A stretch of 64,000 nt of DNA, taken from NCBI GenBank assembly GCA_019022495.1, contig JAFEKR010000004.1, forward strand, positions 558,001 through 622,000. Reading direction: 5' to 3'. This document shows, piece after piece, positions 24,301 to 36,545 of the stretch. The stretch's first letter is position 1, and every line of letters begins with the position of its first letter. The translations under genes were made by a program, and so were the position numbers. Under the pieces are notes generated by a model. That model saw only the letters and a list, made by a program, of their open reading frames with translations. It was not told the origin of the DNA and did no database searches. Origin of the DNA: Epichloe hybrida. Taxonomy: Eukaryota > Ascomycota > Sordariomycetes > Hypocreales > Clavicipitaceae.

Positions 24301-25916
24301 TATTATGCGATAATAGGGTTATTCTTAGTGGTTACTAGAGGTAAAAGAAATAGTTGCCTTTTACCTTTTAGAAGAAGATATCTATTAATTATATTATTAG
24401 CTTAGTTACCCTTCCGTTTAATAGCTTATAAAGATCCTTTACTAAGCTAGTTATAAAGTTAAATACTAGGTAATTAAGGAATTAACTAAAGTCTACTACT
24501 ATTACTAAATACATAGCAAGGCCCCTAGTTAATTTAAATTTATAATCAAAGACAATCACGAATTTAACTACAAGATTATTGTTAATATTATGCAAATCAA
24601 TAGCTAACTAGTGCTTTATATTATTGATTTAGCAACCTTATTCTAGGTAGCCTAATTCCTTAATTTAAAGAAGCAGAAGGCTAGAGATATCTAGGACGCT
24701 ATTCGCAAATATTAGATTAATACTTATCTCGGACCTCTAGAATAGATTATTTACAACGCTAGTAATAACTTCGCTTTTACTAAATTTAAGTATTATACTT
24801 AACTAATATTAATTAAGACTAATGAGATGCTAATTAAAGCTTATAATAGTATTAGAAAGGTTAAGAGATATCACAGACCTCTACGCTAAGCCTATAATAT
24901 TATTATAGACTTAATTAGAACGGAACTTACACTAGAATAATATCTTTAAATAGCTATTAAAGCTATTAATAACTCTATAGGCCTAAATAGTATTATCCTA
25001 ACCCTACTAGTCTTTAGAGGCTACCTATAGATAATAGATAAGTTACTACTAAGTATTTCTATTATTTAATATACTAAAGTAATTTATAAAGCTACTAATA
25101 AAGTCCGCTACTATATAGCTTTATAGCAAGTCTATAATACCCTTAAAGCCTAGAATAGCCCTAATATAGCGCCTATATATTAGCTACCCTTATAGGCTAA
25201 TATATATATGTAGAGAGAGAAGGGTAGCTAGTATAGCCCTTATAAGCTACTTACTACTAACGGAGAGACCTATATAGTTAATATACCCTATAGCCTAGTA
25301 AAGTTTTACTCTATAGTAGTAAAGCTTTATTATAAAGACCTATGTATTATAGAGGGACTAGAGTAGTAGGAGATAAAGCCTAATAATATAGAGAAAGAAG
25401 TAACTATATAACTAACTACTACTACTAAAAAAGATTCTCTAATAGAAGAAGGTAAAGAGCTATAAGCACTAGCTAAGAGAAAATAAGGGAGACTAAGAAA
25501 GGCCCTTATAGTTTAATTTATAAGCGTGGAAAAGTCTAAAGAAAAGGCTTATAAAGCCTAAGTAGCCCTAAAGGGAAGCTATTAAGTTAAAGACTTATTA
25601 CCTTACCCTAAAGGAATAAAAGTAAGGAGAAGAAGAGCTTATAATCTTAAGAAAAATACTAGCCTAGTTTAACTCTATATACTTATTAATAAAGATTAAA
25701 AAAAGGCCTTTATTTAAGAGGCTATAGCTATAGGGATACTAAATATAGTATTCTTTATAGTAAAGAAAAAGGCTAATTAGAACCTTACTCTTTAACTTTA
25801 CTAAGAAGGGAAGATTATAACCTTAAGAAAACCCTTTAAGTAATTTAATTAAGCTAAAATTAATGCTTTATAGGCTTATAATATGTTTAAATTTGTTAAG
25901 TATAACCTAGTAAAGC
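21354..25916 (+). mobile_element. Copia C gag, protease, integrase and RT start, RIP-mutated
   Basis: Internal part of family C before the Gypsy insertion. The gag region lies about 22,040-23,700 and integrase about 24,500-25,100. The RT entry (the FVKYNL-like segment at about 25,880-25,910) is cut by the Gypsy element and continues at 33,340. Stops are dense in all frames and no long open frame remains. Confidence 0.62.
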
Positions 25917-26107
25917 TGTGAGGCCCTACTCACAACATGGGTGCACCCCGCTAGCGCACCACGCTGTAGGGCTAGGTCCACGTAATACTAGCAAGCCACT
26001 AGCTATAAGTTAGTAACTTGCACGTATAACACACTTAGACCTAGTAAGCTTTAGTTAATATATAAACGCCCTTATACCTCTTACCTAGCTATCCCTTTGT
26101 TCTTATA
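25917..26107 (+). repeat. Gypsy 5' LTR (191 bp)
   Basis: Starts TGTGAGGCCCTACTCACAAC and ends GTTCTTATA, which is the CTCACA end of the 3' copy after C-to-T changes. Same length as the 3' LTR. Confidence 0.9.
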
Positions 26108-26410
26108 ATTCTAAAGCTTCTCTTACTAGCTACCTAAGAGTAATATAAGGGGAAGAATAACCTAATCTACTAAAACTATACTACATATTACTTAGGATTA
26201 GCTAGATAATAGTAATACTATAGCTAGGGATATGTAATGTTCTATAACCCTATCTAAAGCTATACCCTTTACTATAGGGATAGAAGAGGTAGTGGTTAGA
26301 GAGCGAATTACCTAGCTTAAGTAACTTAAGGAACTATAGGATTAAGAAAAGAAGCTTACTAACTTAATATAATCTTATAGAGAACTAGTAAAAAGGGGCT
26401 AAAAGGATAG

Positions 26411-27267
26411 TATTGAATTGTAGGGAGCTAGTTACCAGCTGCCAGATGGCAACAGCTATACAAGTGCAAGCTCTACGGTCGGGGACCGATAGGGCCGCAA
26501 CGTTGAATCAATTAACGCAACGCAACGGAAGGTTATGGCAGTTATTAACTAATAGAATTTAATTTAGATCACTTTTATAATATCTTATAGAGCAATAGAA
26601 TTGATTTTAGATACGTTGTATAGGCAATGCGGCTGTTGTTAGTTAAGAGGACTAGCTATCTAGCTAGTTAAAAAGATTTTCTTCCTCTCATAGACCTACT
26701 AACCGTATCAGTGGATCTAGGCTACTAACAGGGTCTTACGGGCCACTTTTGATTTTCCGCAAAATTCATTTGTATGCAAAAACCAAAAAATCAACTCACC
26801 ACTATACTAGCTAGCAACCCGTATGCACTAACTTTTAGTCCAAAAAATAACCTTGCATAAAAAGAAAGCCCTATCTTCAAGCTTTAATTTGCTATATGTG
26901 AAACTTTTGTACGACCTCTAGATAAAGAGAAAATCATTGTTAAAGATAGCTATAGGGTAAGTTATGTGTAGGGTAACCTGCTTACGTCACCCTAGCTTAC
27001 GTCACCCTAGCTTACGTCACCCTAGCTTACGTCACCCTAGCTTACCTAATTACTAGTAGCGTGGTTATAGCCACACTTGCAGCCACAACGCAGTTAATTA
27101 GTTATCCACACGGTCGGTCGCAGCTGTTGACAGCTACAACGCAGTCATTGACAGCTGCCCTCGCGACCGTTGACAGCTGCAGTGCAGCTGTCAGACTTGC
27201 AAAGCAAGCTAGTAATAAGAAGGTTCTTTAACTAGAAAAGGGCTAAAAATAGGTCTTATTTTTAACA
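26411..27267 (-). mobile_element. Solo LTR of Copia A (857 bp) inside the Gypsy element
   Basis: Full-length relative of the 824-bp Copia A LTR, flanked by exact 5-bp duplications GATAG (26,406-26,410 and 27,268-27,272). The extra 33 bp come from four instead of two copies of the 15-bp repeat CTTACGTCACCCTAG (about 26,980-27,040), a 7-bp difference near the left end and a 4-bp loss near 27,090. Its state implies LTR-LTR recombination after insertion. Confidence 0.92.
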
Positions 27268-28500
27268 GATAGCTTATCCTTAAGCCTTAGTAGCTAAGAA
27301 GTTAAGGTCTGAAATATTATAGAACTCTAATACCCTATAAACCTATAGAAGCATAAGATATAGCTTAATAACCTTAACTATGCCTTTAAGGGGGCGAAGA
27401 AGAAGTATTACTAGGATAACTAAAAGATTCTCTTTGCACTTAACCACATGCATATGAACTATTAGGCTAGATAGGACTAATACATTAAAGAATAACTAGC
27501 TAATAGTTAGGATTATCCTAAGGATAACTAGAATAAGTTCTAAGACTAGACCCTTACGCTACTTAAAGACTCCGTAAGTTATAATATATAAATAGCTACA
27601 TAGCTAGAAAACGCAAAGTAAAAGAAAGGCTAGAGTCCTATTAAGTTTAGTATTTACTTAGATTTGCTAGAGAAATACCTAGAATACGCTCTGGAAAAGA
27701 CTTATACTCTTATATTCTTTATGAAATTACTTCCTAACTTATAAGATTATATTAACTTATATATAAATATTACTAGTCTAATACAAGAAGATATTATATA
27801 ACTTACCTAATAATTCTAGGAGGTAATATTAAAGAATAAGCGAAAGCTAAATAATTTAGAAGAGAAGGGGCTGTATAAGGTAGCTTAATACTAAAGATAT
27901 AACTCCTTATAAGGGCATTAGCTAAATAGGGACTAAAAAGATAAGGATAAGGATAAGGAAAAGACCCTAGCTACCTATCTAAATAATAATAGACTATAAG
28001 GAAGAAGATAGTGCTTTAATTATAGTAGTATAGAGTACCTTATTTATAATTATAATAAGCTAAGGAAAGACTAGTAAGAGAGCTAGGAAAACTCCTAGAG
28101 GTAGAAGTAAAAGCCCTTACCTCTACCTTAGATACTAGGGTACTAATAGGACGCTAATTCTATACACTAGTTACTATTTATAAGCATAAAGACATTAAAA
28201 TAGCAGTGGATTTTGATAGTTACGCTAAGATTAATATTATAAGCGCCTAATTCGCACAGACTTATAAGCTTAATTAGGCTAAGGCTATAGCACCTATCTT
28301 AAAGGTAGTAAGGGCTCTAATAGTCCCCTAATATAGTATTTATAAGGTGCCTATTATAATTAAAGATTTATAAGGTAAAGAGAAAGATCTTAAGTTACTA
28401 TATATAGCTATTAATAAGGACCTAAGAGTAGAGGGAAGCCTTATATTAATTAGAATATATATACTTATAGAAGAACGCGTATATCTTTACTTATACTTAT
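27268..28500 (+). pseudogene. Gypsy gag and protease region, RIP-mutated
   Basis: Plus-strand translation shows a gag-like helical region (about 27,300-27,850) followed near 28,012 by the remains of a CCHC knuckle in which most ligands are replaced (CFNYSSIEYLIYNY), and then a protease-like stretch (about 28,130-28,500). Many in-frame stops. Confidence 0.55.
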
Positions 28501-30500
28501 AAGAATAGTGGTTTAAAAAGAGAAAGGTAGCTTTTTTGCTACTAACTCCCTATAAGTTTATAAAGGTAATATATAATAAGATAATTATATATACTATTAT
28601 AGGCGTGTTAGAGGATAAGTTTATCCCTCTTAAAGATAAAGAGAAGGTAAGAGTATATAAAACTATTAAAGATATCCTAGAGGAACTATATAAGTTTAAA
28701 GACATGTTTATATTAGATAAAGTAGGGAGCCTCCTATTAAAGAAGTTAACTAATTATATAATTAATCTTATACTAGGAGCTACACCCCTATATAGACTAA
28801 TCTATTCTCTCTCCTAAAGTAAGCTTAGAGAGCTCTAGGAATATATTAATAATAACCTAAAGAAAGGCTAGATAAGACTCTTAAAGAGCCTAGCAGGCGT
28901 GCCTATTCTATTTATACTAAAGAAGAATAGAATGCTCTAGCTATATATTAACTATTAAGGGCTTAATAAGGTAATATAGAAGAATTACTACGCTCTCCCC
29001 TTAATTTTAGAGATCCTTAATTAATGCTAAGGGGCCTATTTCTTTTCTAAGATTAATATTAAGGATGTGTACTACTGAATTTATATTAAAGAGAGTAATA
29101 AGTAAAAGATAGCTTTTTACATACATTATAGGCACTATAAGTACCTTATAATACCTTTTAGGTTAATAAATACCTTAGCTACTTTCTAGAGTTATATTTA
29201 TAAGGCGCTATATAGGCTAGTTAATACTATTTATATAGTATATCTAAATAATATCTTAATCTTCTCTAAGATAAAGGAGAAGCACACTAAATATATTAAG
29301 TAAGTTCTTAAATACATAAGGTTAGTAAAGTTATATATAAAACCCTCTAAGTACTCTTTTTATAAAGAATTAGTAAAATTCCTAGGATTTATTCTCTTTA
29401 TTAACGGGATATTAATAGATACTTACTAGGTTAATATAATTAGAGAATAGAAGGAGCTAATAAGTTTTAAGGATATATAGTTATTCCTTAGGTTCTATAA
29501 CTTCTATTAATAGTTTATTTATAAATACTCTAGGATTATAGTACCTCTTTATACGCTAATAAAAGGTAGTTAAAATAGTATCTAGACTAGGAGGTTTATA
29601 TTTAGAGAAAAGGAGTGGTTAGTATTTAACTAGCTAAAAGATACCTTTTAGTAAGCGCCTTTACTCTAATACTATAACCTAAGTTAAGCGGTGTGTATTA
29701 AGATAAATACCTTGATTTTTATAATAGTAGGAATCCTATCTTAGTAAGATAATAAGGGCTATTAGTATCTAGTGGCTTTTTAGTTAAGGAAGTTTATAGA
29801 TACTAAATATAACTATAGCATAGCTAATTAAGAGTTACTTACTATAGTAAAGTTATTTAAACACTAGTAATATTATATTAAAGGCATAGAGATACCTATA
29901 GAGGTCCTATTAGACTATTATAACTTATAGACCTTTATAAGGTAATAGAAGCTAAATAAAAGATAAGTATAATAGTGTATATTCCTCTACCCTTTCTATT
30001 TTATAATTAAGCATAGACTAAGGAAGAGTAACCCTATAAATATACTATTAAGAAGGTCTAATTATAAGGGCAAACCTATATTAAATAAGGCGCTCCTACT
30101 AGAGCTTTAAAGGAAAATAGTAAATATCTTTATAGTAGAAAAAAAAGTACTAATATATTAAAGAAGTTATAGTGTAACACTAGTCTTAGAACCTACTAAG
30201 GTAAGAGTAGCCTAGGTAAAAGGCTAGTTAGCTACTATAAATCTAGTAATAGGTTAGCTAAATAAGGGTAATTTTAAGGAGAAGGTAGTATGTGTTTAAG
30301 ATATTAGTATAGTATAAGTAATTTAGGGGGCTATTATATTACTAAATCCTTACTAATTTATAGTAAATAAACTATTAGTATAATTACTATAGAAGGTATA
30401 GGACTAAGATTTAGATTTATAAAAGCGTAGAGGTAAGGTTAACTCCTAAGTAAAAGGGAGGGAAAAAGCTAGTCTATAATTATATAGCGTAAGAGGCCTC
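28501..30500 (+). pseudogene. Gypsy reverse transcriptase and RNase H, RIP-mutated
   Basis: A 93-codon open piece (28,536-28,817) ends in the RT entry GATPLYRLIYSLS. Beyond it one can read SLAGVPILF, the RT palm (IYIVYLDDILIFS near 29,225-29,265, both catalytic aspartates kept), then RNase H. Stops interrupt it repeatedly after 28,817. Confidence 0.75.
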
Positions 30501-31660
30501 TTAATATATAAAGACTAGGTAGTTATTCTATAAGAGCTTATCTTATAATAGGAACTTCTATAGCTATACTATAATAATCTATTAGTAAGTTACTTTAGGA
30601 CTAAATATACTCTTAAACTACTAAAATATTACTATTAGTAGCTAGTAATAAGTAAAGCTATTTTAAACTATGTGTCTAGCTACGGAGTATGCTAGCGCGT
30701 AGTAGCTAGGAGGTACTATCTATATAGAAGCCTTAAATTACTACTAATACTAAGGTAACTATAGGTAAAGATCTTAATAGATTTTATTATAGGATTACTA
30801 CTAGTATAGCTAGGTAACTAAGAAACTAATATAATCCTAGTAATTATAAACTAATTTACTAAGTACTCTATCTTCCTCCCTATATAGACTATAATTAATA
30901 TAGCTAAATTAGTAAAACTATTTTATAAGGAGATTAAGCTTTGATTTAGGGCGCTAGAGGGTATTATATCTAATAGAGAATTAGTGTTTATAAGTAAATT
31001 CTAGTTAGATATATATTACCTATTATATATAAAGCGTAGGCTTTTAATAGTATTTTACCCCTAAACTAATAGGTAAATAGAGAGAATAAACTAAGTGCTT
31101 AAATATTACCTATAATGCTTTATTAAAGAAAACTAATAGCTATAGCTAAAGCTACTCCTAATAGCTTAATTTATATGTAATAATACTATTAATAAAATAA
31201 TAAGTTACTCCCCTAACTACACTCTTATAGGCTATTTACCTAAGTTTTATCTAGCTCTTAAGGGTAAGAGTAAGGAGGGGGAGGTCCTAGAAGCCTACGC
31301 ATATATATAAAAGCTATATAAGGTTAGGGAGAAACTAGTATATAACTAGGTAAGAGCTACTAAAGTATAGGTAAAGTATTATAACTAATAATACTAGCTA
31401 TTAACCTTAAAAAAAGGAGACTTAGTACTACTATTAGTAAAGAATATTAGACTTAAGGATATAAAATAAAAGCTAATCCCTAGATTTATTAGGCTGTTTT
31501 AAATACTTAATGCTATAGGTAAATAAGCGTACTAACTAGCGCTACCTAATAAGTATAGTTAACTATATAATATATTTTATATTAGTCTATTAGAGCTATA
31601 GAATTACTAGAAAGATATTATAAATAAAGAAATACTAATACTAGACCTTAAAGATAAAGA
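30501..31660 (+). pseudogene. Gypsy integrase, RIP-mutated
   Basis: The integrase core lies about 30,770-31,120 in the plus frame, with the family order of an early acidic region, the HPLN-type segment and the NREN-type glutamate box. The C-terminal module follows (KKGDLVLLL near 31,405-31,435 and LPNKYSQLYNIFYISLLE near 31,540-31,600). Many stops. Confidence 0.7.
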
Positions 31661-31667
31661 TAATAAA

Positions 31668-31815
31668 TTTAAAGTTAAAGAAGTTAAGAATTATAGGAAG
31701 ACTTATAAAGGTAATAAATACCTAGTGAAATAGAAGGGTTAGCTAAGTAAATATAATTAATAAGTAGTAGTAGAAGATATAGAAGGCACTTAATGTGTAA
31801 TTTAGGCCTTTTATT
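31668..31815 (+). pseudogene. Chromodomain at the integrase C-terminus
   Basis: The plus frame reads FKVKEVKNYRK, then KYLVK followed by a stop, KG, and VVVEDIEGT. This is the chromodomain pattern (an aromatic-rich strand, KYLVKW-type core, conserved acidic helix start) in a mutated form. Two tryptophan positions are now stops, as expected from TGG to TAG. Confidence 0.7.
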
Positions 31816-33148
31816 AAAGTAAAATAAGGAGAAAGTATAGTAAGTTATAAGTGAATTACAGGCACTAAGGAATAATATTACTATAGTAAAGGCTTAATAT
31901 TATTAGTTACCTAAAAATTCTACCTAGAGGCTTATGTTATATTATAAAAAAATAAAGGAAATAGTACCGAAAGTGTAGGTAAAGTAACTAGAAAACCCTC
32001 TATTATAGCCCCTAGATAGGAGATAACCTTACTATTAATAAACCTATACTCTACCTTATTCTTATTAGCTTAAATTACCTTCTCTATAGTATAGAAGAAG
32101 TAGTACACTACTATAGCCTAGGTAATATAGCCTAGATCTAATAAATAAAGCTAAAGAACTATACATGCTTTCTATATAGCTATAGTATTCTCTAAGTCCT
32201 CCTATTAAAATATTAGTAAAGCCCTAGTAAATAGATAATAAAAAGCTAAGGGTAAACTAGAAAAGAGGGGAATAGGGCTATAACTACTAAGGTAACTTAT
32301 AACTACTACTAAGAAACTAGATAGCTCTAGTAAGAAATAGAGGTGGCTTATATAGAAAGGTTAGTAAGTAATAAGTAATTAGGTTAGGATTTAATAGACT
32401 TAATATACCTTTATAGCACTAGTTAACCTAAAGGTAATGTAGTATAAGGTGTTTATATAGTTAAATCCTATAACTAAGTTAAGGATATACTTAGTAAAGC
32501 TATAGTAAGTCTTCTCTAAAAAAATACTAATACCCTCTTTATTTAGGGTAGAAATAGTAGTGCCTATAAGGGCTTATAGCTACTTATAAATAACTATTAG
32601 GTTAGAAAAGTTACTAGCTATTATTACTATAGCCTAGTATAGAAAAGTTAGTAAGTTAGAAGTGTATAGTAATAGAATACTAAGTAACTTACTATCTTAT
32701 AGGTATTACTATACTTATTATATTAGAGATAATGCTTTAACTACTTATCCTTAGTAGCGTTACTTCTAAGTAAAGAATAAGGAAAACTATATATAATTCT
32801 TAGTAAAGTAGCCTTAATTAGTAGGTATCTCTTAAAGTTAGCGTAGCTAGTGTATAAGTAGTGTATATAAGAGCACTTATAGAAGCAAATAGTGTTAGCT
32901 TCTATAATAAAATAGTAAGAATAGGTATATAATAAGTTAGGGTAAATAAAGTCTAATTAAAATTAATTAGAATAGTCTAGAGTTATAAGGAGGAAAAGGG
33001 AGTAATATAATAGTAAGTTATAATGAAATTTATATTATAAAGCTAACTAATTTATTTATTATTATTTTTATTATTAGCTAGTTAGTAAATAGCTATATTA
33101 AGGCTAGGGAAAGCTATTTAGAAGCCTAGCTATAAGTAAGGGGATAAT
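31816..33148. mobile_element. Unexplained 1.3-kb tail of the Gypsy element
   Basis: Between the chromodomain and the 3' LTR lies a stretch longer than a normal 3' noncoding region. The minus strand can be read in short pieces (for instance 32,390-32,640) that loosely recall a retroviral-type protease, but nothing is long or clean enough to name. No terminal repeats or target duplication were seen inside it. Confidence 0.4.
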
Positions 33149-33339
33149 TATAAGGCCTTACTTATAACATAGGTATACCCTGCTAGCGCATTACGCTATA
33201 AGGCTAGGTCTACGTAATACTAGCAAGCTACTAGCTATAAGTTAGCGACTTGCACGCATAACACACTTAGACCTAGTAAGCTTCAGTCAATATACAAACG
33301 CCCCTATACCTCTTGCCTAGCTATCCCTTTGTTCTCACA
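33149..33339 (+). repeat. Gypsy 3' LTR (191 bp)
   Basis: Same length as 25,917-26,107; the start is RIP-changed (TATAAGGCC), the end keeps CTCACA. Followed by the duplication AAAGC. Confidence 0.9.
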
Positions 33340-34398
33340 AAAGCATAGAGGTTATAGAATTTTTAATTCTTATATAGTTAGAGAGATTAAAGGCAAAGGA
33401 ATAGACTTACTATATAAGAAATCCCGCCTTATTATATAAGGCTATAATAACAAAGGAAAGGAATTTATCCTAATGTAATTACTAATAATATAATAAGCAA
33501 GCTAATGCCTTATTATAGCTATTGCTCTGTTATTAAGAAGAAGAGGCATTTACCTTTAGATTTATAATATTATATAAGTATACACTTAATTAAGTATAAT
33601 GCTAATAAGGCTAATTATTATAAGGCTACTAAAGTAAATTACATATCTCTTTCTAGAAGGGACTATAATTAAATTAATTAGACCTCTCTACAGGATTATA
33701 GAGGCTAGAACCCACTAGTAGGTAACGTACTTCTATTACCATAGGGATATATTATTTACGCTAGTTAGCTCTATAGATAGCTATTACTAGTACTCCTGCT
33801 ACTGAGTCAAAAGGGAAAACCCTATACTGGGAAGAAAAACCCCCTTGCGTCTGTGTACGGGCCGGCGCATTACCATAGGGATAACCTTAATATAATAACC
33901 TTAACCTATAATCCCTACTTATTAATTATAGCCCTAAATAATAAGAACCTCTTTAGTATTATTAGAATATAAACTAATAATACATTAGGCCTAAGTAATA
34001 ATAACTTCTTTTAAAAAGAAGAGAAAGAGCTCTAGAAGGCTAAATTTATAGCTAAAGAAAAGTAATAATTAACCACTAAGACTCCCCTTATCTTTAATAG
34101 TTATATCTTAACCTAAAACACTAATAATTTATTAATCTTAACCTAGAAAGGCTAAAGTTAGAAGATTAAGGAAGTTAATTCTTAATCCCTAATAGTAAAG
34201 CAAGATTACGTAAAATAATAAGCCTAAGGGAGCTATATTATAACTATGTGTTAACTAGAAGCTTCCTATAACTTATTAATTATAGCTTAATACTAAGAAC
34301 CCTCTAATAAAGATATTATATACCTTAATAAATACCTTAAGTAGTAGATTAAGAATTAATAACATAAACTATAATATATCCCTTTAGTTCTTAAGGAG
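33340..34398 (+). mobile_element. Copia C reverse transcriptase, continued after the Gypsy insertion
   Basis: Continues the RT reading from 25,916 (segments parallel to 480-960 in the family B relic). A less mutated patch lies at about 33,795-33,885 with CCC/GGG-containing sequence. It ends at the TTAAGGAG duplication (34,391-34,398) where the hAT-like element entered. Confidence 0.68.
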
Positions 34399-35241
34399 CA
34401 GAGCTTTGCATGTAGTGTAGTATTTGTAGTATTTTGGCTTTCGATGTAGTATGTAGTGTAGTAGTTTGTAGTGTAGTGTAGTATGTAGTGTAGTGTAGTA
34501 AATACTACACTACACTACAAATACTACAAATGTAGTCTTAGTAAAAAAAAAGTGGGTACTTTTATTATCTTATAATATTCCTTAGATTTTTCTTAATTAG
34601 CTTAATATTAGCCTTTCTTTTTATTATAATTTAGTTATTTAGTTATAAATTTTTAAAGTTTAGGCTTATTTAAACTATTAAGCTAATAATAGGTATAGGG
34701 TTACTAAAGATAAACTATTTTAGTATTTATATACAGCCTAAATTTTTTAGTAAATTTGAAAAGGTCTTTATACTTTTATAGCTTTTTTCTTAGATTTCCT
34801 ATTTAATTTTAGTATATTTTTTATCTTTTAATCTAAGATTTACCCTAAAGAAATTATTTATTATTCTATAAAAATAAGATGTTAAATATAATAATAATAT
34901 ATTTAGATTAATAATACTTTTATTATAAAGATAATATTTTATTATATTTAGTAAGAGGTTCTTTAGTAATATAACTATTTTCTTTAAATTAAAACTAATT
35001 ATATTAAGTTTTTAGGTTTTTAAGGTAAAAGAAAATTAAAAAACTGTAAAAAAGCTATAATAATAAAGCTATAATATTTTTTAGGATATCAAAATATAAA
35101 ATAAATTAATTTCTGTTAATTATTTAATATATAAAGAAATAAGCTTTAAAACTAGGTTTAATTATTAATACTATTCTTAGCTTACTTTCTTAGTTAAATA
35201 GTTTTTTTTAAAAGTAAGTCTAAAGTAAGTTTAAAGTGGGT

Positions 35242-35755
35242 CTAAAGTAAGGTTATTTAGTTATATCTCTTACTTAGTTATAGGCTTATAGCTTTTATAG
35301 TTTTTTATAATCTAGTCTTATAAAAAGAAGGGATTTATAAAAGTGGGTCCAAAGTGGGTCTATTTAATTATACCTCTTACTTAACTTTATAACTTTTATA
35401 GTTTTTTATAATATAGTCTTAGAAAAGAAGGGACTTATAAAAGTGGGTCCAAAGTGGGTCTATTTAATTATACCTCTTACTTAACTTTATAACTTTTATA
35501 GTTTTTTATAATATAGTCTTAGAAAAGAAGGGACTTATAAAAGTGGGTCCAAAGTGGGTCTATTTAATTATATCTCTTACTTAATTTTATTACTTTTATA
35601 GTTTTTATAACATAGTCTTAGAAAAGAAGGGATTTATAAAAGTGGATCTAAAAGTGGGTCTATTTAATTATACTTGTTACTTAGTTATAGCTTTTCTAGT
35701 TTTTATAATCTAGTTCTATAAAAGAAAATATTAATAAAAGTGGGTCTAAAGTGGG
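35242..35755 (+). repeat. Tandem 100-bp units inside the hAT-like element
   Basis: About five units, each ending AAAGTGGGTCCAAAGTGGGTC. Two adjacent units (35,361-35,460 and 35,461-35,560) are identical, while the outer ones differ at several sites. Copy 1 holds only about two units. Confidence 0.88.
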
Positions 35756-36167
35756 TCTTGTTAGATATATCTTTTATTTATTACTAGCTTTTATACTTTT
35801 TTTATAATCTAGTTAAAGAAAAAAGAGATATTAAAGTTTATTATTATTATTATTACTATTATAGCTAAAGTACTAGTACTAGCTATATAGAAAGCTAACT
35901 AAGGTAAATAATATATTTTTACTATTATTATTTTAAATATTATTTTAAAAAAACATAAGAAAGAAAAGTATTTTATTTTACTAATATTTTTATAAACCTT
36001 AAAATACTAAATAACTAAAAAGTAAAGCTTTTTCTATAGTAATTTACTAATACTTACTAATGTTTTTATTTAAGTTATTTATTTATTATTTAAACTTAAT
36101 TAAACTTTAACACTTATAATATTATAAAGTAATAAAAGCTATTCTTACTTATTCTAAGTAATTTTAA

Positions 36168-36345
36168 GCTATTTTAAGCTATTTTAAGCTATTCTAAGCT
36201 ATTCTAAGCTAGTATAAGCTATTATAAGCTAGTATAAGCTATTATAAGCTAGTATAAGCTATTATAAGCTAGTATAAGCTATTATAAGCTATTATAAGCT
36301 ATTATAAGCTATTATAAGCTAGTATAAGCTAGTATAAGCTATATA
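36168..36345 (+). repeat. 10-bp tandem array (TAAGCTATTA type)
   Basis: About 17 units of ten bases, variants TAAGCTATTT, TAAGCTATTC, TAAGCTATTA and TAAGCTAGTA. The period is constant, so AGCT recurs every ten bases. A mutated counterpart is in copy 1 (10,796-10,920). Confidence 0.9.
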
Positions 36346-36414
36346 TATATTATAAAATTCAAAATACTACAAATACTACAAAATACTACAAATACTACAT
36401 GTAGTAGAAAAATT

Positions 36415-36545
36415 TCATTGTAGTGTAGTATGTAGTGTAGTGTAGTATGTAGTGTAGTGTAGTATGTAGTGTAGTGTAGTATGTAGTGTAGTGTAGTATA
36501 CTACACTACACTACAAATACTACAAGATGTAGTGTAGTGTAGTAC
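36415..36545 (+). repeat. Subterminal GTAGT repeat array with central palindrome
   Basis: Five to six units of the GTAGTGTAGTGTAGTAT type, then a switch to the complementary strand (TACTACACTACACTAC) that creates an inverted repeat near 36,485-36,515. A shorter array is at the other end (34,409-34,530). Confidence 0.88.

Larger units (their letters stand above)
25917..33339 (+). mobile_element. Gypsy chromovirus-type LTR retrotransposon, complete but RIP-dead
   Basis: A 7,423-bp element with 191-bp LTRs and exact 5-bp duplications AAAGC (25,912-25,916 and 33,340-33,344). In order on the plus strand: 5' LTR, an 857-bp solo LTR of Copia A, gag, protease, RT/RNase H, integrase, chromodomain, an unexplained 1.3-kb stretch, 3' LTR. 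The PR-RT-IN order and the chromodomain mark a Ty3/Gypsy chromovirus. Stops are frequent throughout. It inserted into the RT region of the Copia C element. Confidence 0.9.

Noticed and set aside
36168..36345. CRISPR-like regular array
   Set aside because: Units of ten bases without spacers, inside a eukaryotic transposon; a simple tandem repeat.
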